From: Pseudoips prasinana
Taxonomy: Eukaryota > Arthropoda > Insecta > Lepidoptera > Nolidae
Length of the DNA: 64,000 bases
Direction of reading: 5' to 3'
Assembly: GCA_951640165.1 (NCBI GenBank)
Contig: OX621236.1
Coordinates: 33,782,948 to 33,846,947, forward strand
The position numbers and the translations under genes are program-made. Below are positions 55,191 through 64,000 of the stretch, in pieces (the first letter of the stretch is position 1; each line of letters starts with the position of its first letter). The notes beneath the pieces are model-generated. The model saw only the letters and a program-made list of their open reading frames with translations. It did no database searches and had not been told where the DNA came from.

Positions 55191-56064
55191 CCTGGAATTA
55201 AAGAACTTAAGAAAAATATTCTATGCTTTAGGATAGAATAAAGTAAGTACTTCGTTCAGAACATGCACGTCAATAAGTTAAGTGAATAGCAACTCTTATA
55301 TAGACGTAATTAAGCTCAGTCTCGCACGGACGCGCTACGCCCTTTAGATATGTATAGAATTGCCCACTAAAATGAACATGTAGCTTTTTGGACAGAATTG
55401 AAAGAAAAAATTAAGAATCGCTTCATTTTATGGCACGAATGCACGTTACGTTAAACGAGAAGTTAGGCAATAATACAAAGCGTTAGAATAAGCTCGTATC
55501 ATTTATGCGTGCATTGTAGGTATAAAGTCTACCACACTTTTAATTATATATTTAATTAAATATTAATAAAATTAATTTTATTTAATATAATTAATAATTA
55601 AATATATATTATTATTAAATATATAATAAAAATTTTAATCATATCACAAGTACGGTAACGCGCATTATTAGTTGAAGAAAGTATTTATGTTCTTATAATA
55701 CTAATCATATAAAAAACTTTCGTCAATACCGAGAGGAATTTGGAAAAGGTCCTGAAAATATTGAGATCTAGTGAACATTTTATATAAGTTACGTGATAGA
55801 AATTTACCCAAAATAAGTACAATATAAATAACAAAACAATAATTTATCAATTTCAAAAAGATAGTAGTAGGTTCTGATAAGATATTATTCAATATACTTA
55901 CTTGTTGATAATACTGATGTGGTTTTTATATTGACGTCCAACCGCCGGCGCTAAGCTGCTTTCATGAAATCTAATAGGCACTCGATCAAACACATAGTGA
56001 GTCCCCACGAATTGTATTTTTAATTCCATTAGTGTTACCGCTGATAGCGCTCTCAGCCAGTAGC
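55191..56064. other. No gene; AT-only patch
   Basis: At 55540-55640 the sequence is almost purely A and T, with many short palindromes such as TTTAATTAAA. Confidence 0.5.
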
Positions 56065-56205
56065 ACACCGTGCCGTGGCCGTACGTGATCGGCGAGGTGA
56101 AACTCCTATCTATGCGCGTGGTTAGTCCATAGATGAATGACTGCCAAAGTGGTCTGATTTATGAACTTTCTTGCTTCGGAGAGCACGTAAAACCTAAAAT
56201 TCTGA
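56065..56205 (+). mobile_element. 5S rRNA-derived SINE, second copy
   Basis: GTACGTGATCGGCGAGGTGA, GCGTGGTTAGTCCATAGATG, then AATGACTGCCAAAGTGGT and GCTTCGGAGAGCACGTAAA. It matches the 29121-29375 element in order, is more diverged and lacks the distal body. Confidence 0.65.
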
Positions 56206-56727
56206 GTTTTCATAAGAGAAGAAAGAAAGATAGAAGAAGAGAAGAAAAAAAATCGTTAACTGAAAGCAAAAGAAGACGAAAAAAGCAAGCCCGGAGTTTC
56301 TTTGTGGCTTTCGTCTCCGGGTCGTCCACCTAAGTAGCTAGAGAAAGCCGCAGGCTAGCTAGGGTAGGTTCCTGAGCGGCTAGGATCGCTTTGGCCCATT
56401 AACGCGTGATCGGTGATCCCGTGCATGTGATCACACCCTCATTTAGAATTTGGTCTTTTTACTTTAGTCTTCCATTCTATAATTTTAGTAGAACTAAATT
56501 TCAAAATAATAGATTAGTAACTTGTTATTTATTTAACGATTTCAGAAAATATATGCGATAAAACAAAGCGCACGGACGGACTAATTATTTTTTTTTTGTA
56601 ACTTTTATACTATCCACTGTGCTTATGTACTGCATTGTGAGCTTGACAAGTACAAGTGTATGTTAATACCCAAGTGCTGAATTTCATTTCATTAGCAAAG
56701 TCCAGCCGCAAACCTGAGAAGAGAAAA
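56206..56727. other. No gene; A/G-rich stretch
   Basis: GAAGAAAGAAAGATAGAAGA-type purine-rich sequence at 56216-56290, which gives a lysine-rich chance frame. TTAACGCGTGATCGGTGATC lies at about 56399. Confidence 0.45.
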
Positions 56728-57008
56728 AGCCGGCTAAGTGCGAGTCGGACTCGCGCACGAAGGGTTCCGTACCGTATCTAAACGAATAAACGAGCAAAAA
56801 ATCACGTTTGTTGTATCGGAGCCCCCTTAAATAATTATTTTATTTTGTTTTTTAGTATTTTTTGTTATAGCGGCAACAAAAATACATCACTGTGAAAATT
56901 TCAACTGTCTAACTATCACGGTTCATGAGATACAGCCTGGTGACAGACGGACAGCGAAGTCTTAGTAAAAGGCTCCCGTTTCTACCCTTTGGGTACGGAA
57001 CCCTAAAA
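56728..57008 (+). repeat. Interspersed repeat, family G
   Basis: GCCGGCTAAGTGCGAGTCGG, ACGAAGGGTTCCGTACCGTA, GAGATACAGCCTGGTGACAG and GGGTACGGAACCCTAAAAAA. GGGTTCCGT and ACGGAACCC near the two ends are complementary. It is a repeat common in Lepidoptera (from memory) and matches 15775-16235 inverted. Confidence 0.65.
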
Positions 57009-58522
57009 AAACCTGAAGTCTCAGAACAAAACCTTAGGTATGGTAACCCTAACCAGGGAGAATCTTTTGAGTGCAAACTACAGGGGCATGGAAGTTTCAT
57101 AAAACAGAAGATAATATGAATTATATTACCTGGATTCTGTTGACCCTACTACAGTAACGTCACGAGTCTCTCACCATACCCTTGCATGCACCTTGATGAT
57201 AAACTATTACTGCCATAAAAGTATTTAAGCGCATCATACAGCAATCAATTACGCGCAGTCTTCACACGGTGATTCATAATTGTCATGTTTCAATACCGAA
57301 TAGGCGAATACGTTGGTCGTTGGCGGTGCGAAGCGTCTCTTGACCGAAACAAAGAACCGGTGACAATGGCACATAGATTACTGTTGTTAGGCATTAGCAG
57401 TCGTGACAAGTTCACGTAGATACAATGGTTACACGTTTCACTGATATTTCAAGGTCCCAGCATTGTGCACTTGATCGTTCAGTCACAATCCAATTGATTT
57501 AGTTAGCTGAGTCTGCGTCGGTACACTTTGTCAGTGTCTTTATTGACTAAGCAGAAAGGGCAGTTTTCGTAGACCTGGTGTATTCACAGACGTGATATCT
57601 ATTGTGCTAATAAGAATTAAGCAGGTTTTGTTAACGTGACTTAAAGGACGGGACGCCTCGACCCAAGAGGCCAAATGTCAAAGCGAAATAAAAAATTCAA
57701 GTGTCGGTGATGGTTTTTACAAAAGGTATTTATTAGGTGTCAGTCGTTACAAATTCCAAAATACAAAAAGGAAATATAAGAATCATTGACTAGTCGCAAA
57801 ATGTGGGAGTATGTAATAAGCCCGGAAGCATACGCAACGGTAAGGCCGTATCGCAAATAATATTCCTTCAACTCCAGCCTAGTCGCCCCCCCCCCCCCCC
57901 CCGTTGTTTTTAATGTCCAACAGACGCCCTTGTACCGGCAAGGAGTCCTATGACAGGATGGTATGAACCCAAAACCCTGGCCCAGCCAGCACAGAGTAGA
58001 GGAGACGCCTTCAAAGTCACCCCAATTAGGCACCAATTATAATTGAGTACCATTCTAAAAGATAAATTTAAATCATAGTTATGTAGATTTTTATAAGAAG
58101 TCATTCCCAAAACGAACAACACCACAAAGAAACAAGACTAAAGCACTGTAATGTGACATGAAATTTGTATTATTTAGACCATAATAATTCGGTAACCAAA
58201 TGAAACAGTGTTGAACGTCCCAAACAATCAGGTACCGTTGGAATCGTATAATGGGCAACTATTCGTGCCAACGGCGAACTGAAAAACAATCGTAGCCGTG
58301 ACAATTGATTTTACGCATGTTTACGTTACGCAGATCATCCGCCATTACTGTTCCGAATGTTCGCAATGGTTTTATTGTCGGAAGCCGGTTTATCTTCATG
58401 TCTATACTGTTTTGGGTAGAGCTAGGTATTTCATTCATTAGTCTAGGATGGATTCATTTCTTTACTGGACAATAGAGGGGATCCTGGGCCCAAGCCGTCT
58501 AGCAAATTAAACTACAAACTAT
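57009..58522. other. No gene; poly-C run
   Basis: Seventeen C at 57886-57902. The surrounding GC-richer text (AACCCTGGCCCAGCCAGCAC) may be a retroposon scrap. Nothing else is recognised. Confidence 0.45.
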
Positions 58523-58660
58523 GTATAGACGCCAGCACATCCATATACCCCAATTTGTCAAATTTATTTTATAGATTTTCAACTTTATCGCATAGGCATA
58601 AGGTTCACTTTCAACTGGGGAAATTTGACAGATTGGGGTAGCTTGATGTGCTGTCTGTAC
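58523..58660. mobile_element. Foldback MITE copy 7, ends decayed
   Basis: GTATAGACGCCAGCACATCC at the left (GTAC changed to GTAT) and GCTTGATGTGCTGTCTGTAC at the right (a GGCG deletion). Right after it CTGTACCCT and AGGGTACAG form a small hairpin. Confidence 0.75.
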
Positions 58661-59716
58661 CCTCGCGGAAGGGTACAGATTCTATAATTTCGATTATCTT
58701 TTTATAGAATCAAAGATAGGATTCACCCATTCGCATGCATGAACGTAGATGACATCTGCCACCGGTAGAAGATGCCATCTACTTTTACCGACTTAACAAG
58801 ATGACAAGTGCGAATAATACAGAGAATTTGATATCTGGAAGTTTAACAGCGAACAAAAACGTTGCCGTCAACGTAAGCAAGACACGACTTAGATTTGGGT
58901 GCCGTGTCTATACAGTCAAGAATCCTATTACCTTTACATACCTGAGTTACAAGACACAGAATAAACTTAATATTTCATAAACTGATTAATTTCTTCTCCC
59001 TCCACTCAGAAATTTATCTTATGGGAGATATTATATATGTGAGACTTGAAACATTTATGATATCTGGATGTCGGCGGTGGTCTGGATACCCCGTGCACGT
59101 AAAGTCTTCGGGTCTCGTAACTGACTTATTTCCGGGATTTGTTCCGCGTTCGCCTCGCGAAGTTTTGCCCCACATAAAAAATTCCACATTCGCCATACAT
59201 CTTGTTCCTTTTTAGCCCCAAATGTAATATTAATTTTATATTTTATTCCTGTTTCGTCCTATTTTTCTTTCCTTATTCGCCTCGAATACTTTTTGTGTGC
59301 AAATTAATTAGTGGTGGCCTACTTGGTATTGGAGAAACAGAGGTTAAAAACTATGATAAATATTATGATTAAAATATGGTATAAAAAATTGACAAAGATA
59401 CTTATACATTTCTAACTTCTTGCATATAATAGATCAGTTCCACCCGTACAACAAAATACCGCCTTACCCATTTAAGATTTGACTTGAATGGAAACCAAAA
59501 CCACATATTTTGGCCCAGTTTTACGTTTGTATATTATCTAACCAAAGCACCAACAGACCTTTCATAATAATTTTATAACACGTTTTAATTTGCTAACCAT
59601 ACTTTGGTTGGTACTATAAAGTAGGGCGAAACAGGAATCAAATTTAATATGGGGCAAAAGAAGAATTCTTTGGAATATAGGACGAAAAAGTGGGCCAAAT
59701 GTGGAACAAACCATTT
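58661..59716. other. No gene; small hairpin near 58750
   Basis: GTAGATGACATCT pairs with AGATGCCATCTAC (one mismatch) around a 12-nt loop. The rest is AT-rich. The 64-residue frames at 59014-59215 are on both strands and unsupported. Confidence 0.45.
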
Positions 59717-59875
59717 CCGGTCGTGTTGGCTAGCCATCCCATCGTATCATGAAAGTGAGGGGATAGAAAGTATTTATAGGTGTGTGTGTATACACACACT
59801 TGTGCTCTATAATAGATATGTCCCGCGCAGGTGGCTAGTCACCATTGAGACTGGCCCTGAAATTCGACTAGGAGT
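59717..59875 (+). mobile_element. SINE family U, 3' half only
   Basis: CCATTTCCGGTCGTGTTGGC, CATGAAAGTGAGGGGATAG, TATGTCCCGCGCAGGTGGCT and TTCGACTAGGAG follow the 9.9-10.1 kb copy. The tRNA-like head is missing. Confidence 0.65.
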
Positions 59876-60323
59876 ATATTACTATTATGATATCTACCTT
59901 ACACCACTTTTATGCACATATATTATTTGAATTTGCACATTGCACATAAATTTCAATTCGTGGATAACTTTTTGATTACGATAATAAGAGCAACTTAAAC
60001 GAACTACCAACGAAATTTTATTCTTGCTATATAATTCAAAATGAGGTTAAATATAGGCGTATAAGCAATGACAGCACAATAATTTTGTAAATTTATGAGA
60101 GCTAGCAAGAACTAAATTACAAGATTTTCATCTTGCAATATAATACTAAAATACCGATGCACGTACATACATTTTTTCATAGTTATTATAAAGCAGGCAT
60201 AAATGTTATGTGAAAGACAAACAAAAACACATCAACTTAGTATATTCGGAGATGACTCCTGCGCAATCAAAACACTGCACACTAGTTAGAACCACATCAC
60301 ACTAGACCGGTTTTACGAAGCGT
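59876..60323. other. No gene seen
   Basis: AT-rich sequence. Confidence 0.5.
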
Positions 60324-61091
60324 CGTATCTAATAAATTTCTTTTTAAAACTTCTATGCAGCTGTAACTGTGCATAATCGCGGGGTACTGTAGTGGCCCAC
60401 TTTCGAATAATGTGTTCGTAGGCGAGTATTTGACTTAGTTCCGATGTACTGAGATCAACAAAACCTCTAGTACGAATGAACAAGGAAATTAGCATACCAG
60501 TGGAAAGTATCGCGTTGTAACAACACATTCTGTGGGTGGAAGGGTCTGATTGTATCGTAATTTTTATAACAGTTCGTTGTAATTGTATGTAGATGTCTAT
60601 TTGAACAAACAAGTATTGATACTACAACTAGTATTAAATGATACAGAGGAACCGTTTCAATTGATGATACAATTGTAAGAGACATAAAGGCTCATATAGA
60701 TTTTAAGAAAGATTGTATCAAATAAATTTCTTCTTAAAAACTTCTATGCAGCGGTAACTGTGCATAATCGGGGGGTACTGTAGAGGCCCACTTTCGAATA
60801 ATGTGTGTGGCGACTATTTGACTCAGTTCGAATGTACTGAGATCAACAAAACCTCTAGTGCGAATGAACACGGAAATTAGCATACCAGTGGAAAGTACCG
60901 CGATGTAACAACACATTCTGTGGGTGGAAGGGTCTGATTGTATCGTAATTTTTAGCACAGTTCGCTGTCATTGTATGTAGATGCGTATTTGAAGAAACAA
61001 GCATTGATAGCAGAACTAGTTTTAAATAATACAAAGGAACCATTTCAGTTGATGATACAATCATAAGAGATGCTGTGTCATATAGATTTAA
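60324..61091. repeat. 390-bp tandem duplication, two units
   Basis: Unit 1 (60324-60713) and unit 2 (60714-61091) share ACTTCTATGCAG, GTGCATAATCG, GAGATCAACAAAACCTCTAG and GTGGGTGGAAGGGTCTGATT at an offset of 390. They differ at scattered sites and by a 3-bp indel near 60415/60808. The minus strand is open in parts of both, but nearly all differences would change the amino acid, so coding is not supported. Confidence 0.85.
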
Positions 61092-61224
61092 TTGTTAGGT
61101 ATTGGAACTGTCAATTACATACATGATTTGCAATATTTTAGAAATTTGAGAATTATACCTCATCTCTCAATAGCGTTACCACTACGACTTATATTTCTAA
61201 TGACCCCGGATGTTTTTTTTTAAG

Positions 61225-61465
61225 TAATAAGCATACGACTCACATGATGGTAACAGGTGACCGTAACACTTGCAACACCAGAGCATCACTCACGCGTTGC
61301 GCTTGCGAAGAGTCCCATGCTGTAGTTTCTTGGGAAAACCGCGGCTGGGAGCTCATTCCACTATCTCGGTGTAAATGGGAGAAAGTTTCGCTGAAACCGT
61401 ACCTTGGGTGTGAGGCTGAACTCCTCTCGGTGGCAAAAGGTGCAATGGTAGAAAGTAGTAAACGA
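61225..61465 (+). repeat. Old interspersed repeat fragment
   Basis: AAGCATACGACTCACATGAT, GGTAACAGGTGACCGTAACA, then AACCGCGGCTGGGAGCTCAT. The first part resembles 39300-39360. The 74-residue plus frame over it is likely incidental. Confidence 0.4.
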
Positions 61466-62984
61466 TAAAATGTTTATATTATTTTAATTTTAAATTGAAA
61501 TGTTTATATTATTATTAAGTAACTTCAAGGGAAAGAGGTTAACATTTCGACTATAGGTACATATTACGCGATTTTTCTATGACTTTTGATGTTTTATTTT
61601 TTATCGATAGAAGATGTCTTTGGAGTAGTTTTTTTTAAGACAAGACTAGGGAAATGGACGAATGATTTTGTTCCATTTTTGCTGCCAAAAAAGAAGATGA
61701 GGTCGTTATTAAAATAAAATAATAACTTTTGCTCATATACTTCATGGGACATATTTAAATGTATCTTATTATGACCTCAATTAATTATTTATCGCTTCGT
61801 TTGAACGTTGATTTGATTTTATATCCAGTTAACATGAAACAGGCAGTAGGATAATATTTTCTCGGTGGGCGTTTGTAATAAATCTACCAAATGTTTTGCA
61901 CGTGCCGTTTTGCCATCGTAATAGTACGCGGTAGTGGGTGGACACCTTTATTTATATAGCAGGCTTTGTCTGACTATAAAAATCAAGACAATATATTGAA
62001 GATAATTTAATGAGTGATTAAATGTTCCAAATTGAGAACTAATGTTAAAAATATTTATAAGTATGAATAGTTTGTTTTAAACGTGGCGTTTGCAATTAGT
62101 CTAGGATGTTTTTTGTTTCTCCGGAACCAACTAAGTCATCTAGCAAATAAAAAATAAGTTTTTTAACTACGGTGTCTAGCTAGCCGGATCCATAGATCTC
62201 ACCATCACACGTGTCCGATTGCCTTATGGCGAGGCATAGATAACTGAGGAGCAATCGCTCAAGCCAAAACCTAAAATTTACTTTTAAAAAGTGGCCTTTG
62301 AAAATATTTATAAAATCCTTTAAACAATTATAATTTTAACTATGCGTTTAGAATAACTTATATATTCCGATAATTTGGAGTCTTAATACGTTCTCATCGA
62401 ATGTTTGTTTTTAATATATATCTGTTGTTACAGTTAACCAGTCTTGTAAAGTTATAACCAGATATCCTGAATAATACAATACAAAAATATCAGTACCGAA
62501 TGGTTTATAATTTCTGAGAAAAAAATAATTAGGTCCGCCTATATCTATAATTCGTCGTTTAAACTCGCGATTTTCCCCCACTGTCAGGAAGTATTTATTA
62601 TTCTATCTTCACCAATGGCATTAATTCCCACGGCACATTGTATGCAGTTTAAGATACTGTTGCCATGGCAACTTATAATTTATTAAGTAAAAAGCTTTAT
62701 TTATAGTATAGCATGCCGTATAACAGTAGAGTGACTAGGCTATTGTTATGCAAATAAATCCGAGACATTAAAACATTAAAGTTGAACTATGGATCAAGCA
62801 ATCTCATTGGATGGTTTTGGACTAAACCAAGGATCAACTGCAGTTTAACTTTAGACTTTGTTTTTAAATAATAGTGTTAAAGATTGAAACAAGGTTAATG
62901 TAATATTAGCTTTAACAACTCCGCCAAACTTACCTTCTGTAAGATACCCCAGAATGTGGGCACAGGTATGAAGGATGCTCAAAA
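61466..62984. other. No gene seen
   Basis: Long AT-rich, repeat-poor stretch. No open frame or element recognised. Confidence 0.5.
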
Positions 62985-63195
62985 TAAAATAAAAAGGTTT
63001 TAATTCACGTAGACTTTCAAAAAGCGCTTCTAAATAGTCAGAACATGTTTGTAGTAATATATATTTAATAATCAACTTATAATTATTTCTACATTTAGGT
63101 ACACGGAGTGTATGAAAAAAATTACAATAAGATATATTTTATAATAGTAATGACTTTTAGCTAGCTTATATTAAGTTATTGTCAAGGAGATAAGT
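62985..63195 (-). repeat. Interspersed repeat, family C, copy 7
   Basis: TTCACGTAGACTTTCAAAAA to CTTTTAGCTAGCTTATATTA. Same orientation as all the others. Confidence 0.65.
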
Positions 63196-63471
63196 AAAAT
63201 ACCCGCCAAGTGTAGCGCCTCTACAATGAATATGAACGAGATGTGTTAACTTGAACCACAAAGTTACTTACTTTGTAGAATCGAGTATAAACTAATCATA
63301 TTATTTATAACGACTGTCCTCGGTGGTAGATTTCTTAACCCCCACTTAGTAACTACTCAATAGCTACAGAGACGTGGTGGATGTGAATCGTGACTAGTTT
63401 CACAGGTTCTGAAACCTAATTTCACATAACACATATATACTAACCGGTCTGTAAGTGATCCTAATAATAAT
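63196..63471. other. No gene seen
   Basis: ACTAACCGGTCTGTAAGTGA at 63439 resembles the start of the 5S-derived SINE, but the rest is absent. Confidence 0.35.
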
Positions 63472-63830
63472 ATCCTGGGACATTATTTACACACAGCCAT
63501 CTGATCCCAAACTAAGCATAGCTTGTACTATGGAAACCCGATCACTGATATACTAATTTCAAAAATGGGAGATCATAAATTTGATCGTCCGGCGGGTCTC
63601 GAACCTGCACCATCTACCAATCCGGGGTAGGCGCTCTGCGTTAAGCTACGAAAGATACACGCTGGCAGATCAAATTTAGGCTTCCCTTCAGGACGATAAA
63701 ATTTATGATCTCCCATTTTTGAGATTATATTAACGCTTTGCATTGCGAATAATGCTATAAAATTCAAATTTGATATACTAATTTTCTTTAGTAAATACAC
63801 CTCAACAAACTCGACCGACTTTTGAATAAC
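63472..63830 (-). mobile_element. SINE family S, split by family V element
   Basis: ACACAGCCATCTGATCCCAA to TGATATACTAATT, then the insert, then TTTCTTTAGTAAATACACCT. The head half of the SINE is missing. Confidence 0.65.
63560..63769 (-). mobile_element. tRNA-like element (family V) with inverted repeats and target duplication
   Basis: The near-terminal inverted repeats 63559-63590 and 63691-63722 (TCAAAAATGGGAGATCATAA) differ at one position. Between them the minus strand has a tRNA-like GAGCGCCTACCCCGGATTGG and a B-box-like GCAGGTTCGAGACCCGCC. TGATATACTAATTT (14 bp) occurs on both sides of the insert, a target-site duplication typical of LINE-mediated insertion. Confidence 0.7.
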
Positions 63831-64000
63831 TGCATTCGGTTCATTTTCAATTTACGTAAATTTGATCACATTTCTTCTTATCGAATAAAGTTAAAATGGT
63901 TACCAATTCGCCAACGGAGAACGTTGCGAGCTTTAACCACACTGTACTCTTTACTTGACTCTCATTCTTCTCCTTCATATCTAACTTCTGAATTTAAATA
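63831..64000. other. No gene seen
   Basis: AT-rich window end. Confidence 0.5.

Noticed and set aside
57740..58036. 98-residue minus frame with a glycine run
   Set aside because: The glycines come from the 17-C homopolymer, and the frame would change with any length error there.
60313..61064. Minus-strand frames in the 390-bp duplication as a duplicated gene
   Set aside because: Nearly all differences between units change the amino acid and the second unit is frameshifted near its end, so there is no sign of purifying selection.
61244..61468. 74-residue cysteine/tryptophan-containing plus frame
   Set aside because: It overlaps an old interspersed repeat and resembles no protein family.

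Overview
This is a gene-poor, AT-rich stretch of a eukaryotic nuclear genome, almost certainly from a butterfly or moth (Lepidoptera). I infer this from the repeats: short Helitron-like elements with A|TC...CTAG|T ends, several tRNA-derived SINE families, a 5S rRNA-derived SINE, many 3' tails of RTE-type LINEs, and a full-length mariner. There are no operons, phage, CRISPR or other prokaryotic systems. Most of the DNA is interspersed repeats nested in one another, separated by AT-rich sequence in which I see nothing.

Layout. 1-16 kb: SINEs, LINE tails and Helitron-like pieces, plus one unexplained open frame without an ATG (1640-1930) and a SINE flanked by 63-bp direct repeats (5668-6053). 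16.4-16.9 kb: the only good candidate for a host gene, a CpG-rich promoter/5' leader followed by a 38-codon first coding exon that ends in a GTGAGT splice donor. No second exon is visible, so much or all of the rest may be its first intron. 19.9-20.5 kb: a 57-bp minisatellite carrying insect telomere-type CCTAA units. 21.8-23.9 kb: a roughly 1-kb tandem duplication containing SINEs, a Helitron-like insertion and a LINE tail. 24-35 kb: Helitron-like copies, LINE tails, a 5S-derived SINE and foldback MITEs. 35.6-36.9 kb: an intact 1282-bp mariner with an open DD34D transposase, inserted in a Helitron-like element. 37.7-37.9 kb: a perfect 91-bp inverted repeat with a 4-nt spacer. 46-51 kb: LINE tails and a nearly identical 1.62-kb tandem duplication. 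51-64 kb: more LINE, SINE, MITE and Helitron-like sequence and a 390-bp tandem duplication.

The only protein that looks capable of activity is the mariner transposase. It would mobilise its own element and any copies with matching ends. The SINEs and MITEs depend on enzymes not encoded here, and every LINE piece is a 3' fragment, so the window reads as a graveyard of elements around one probable first exon. I found no convincing new multi-gene system. The most notable items are the nested insertions with readable target sites, the palindromes and recent duplications, the 5S-derived SINE and the first exon.
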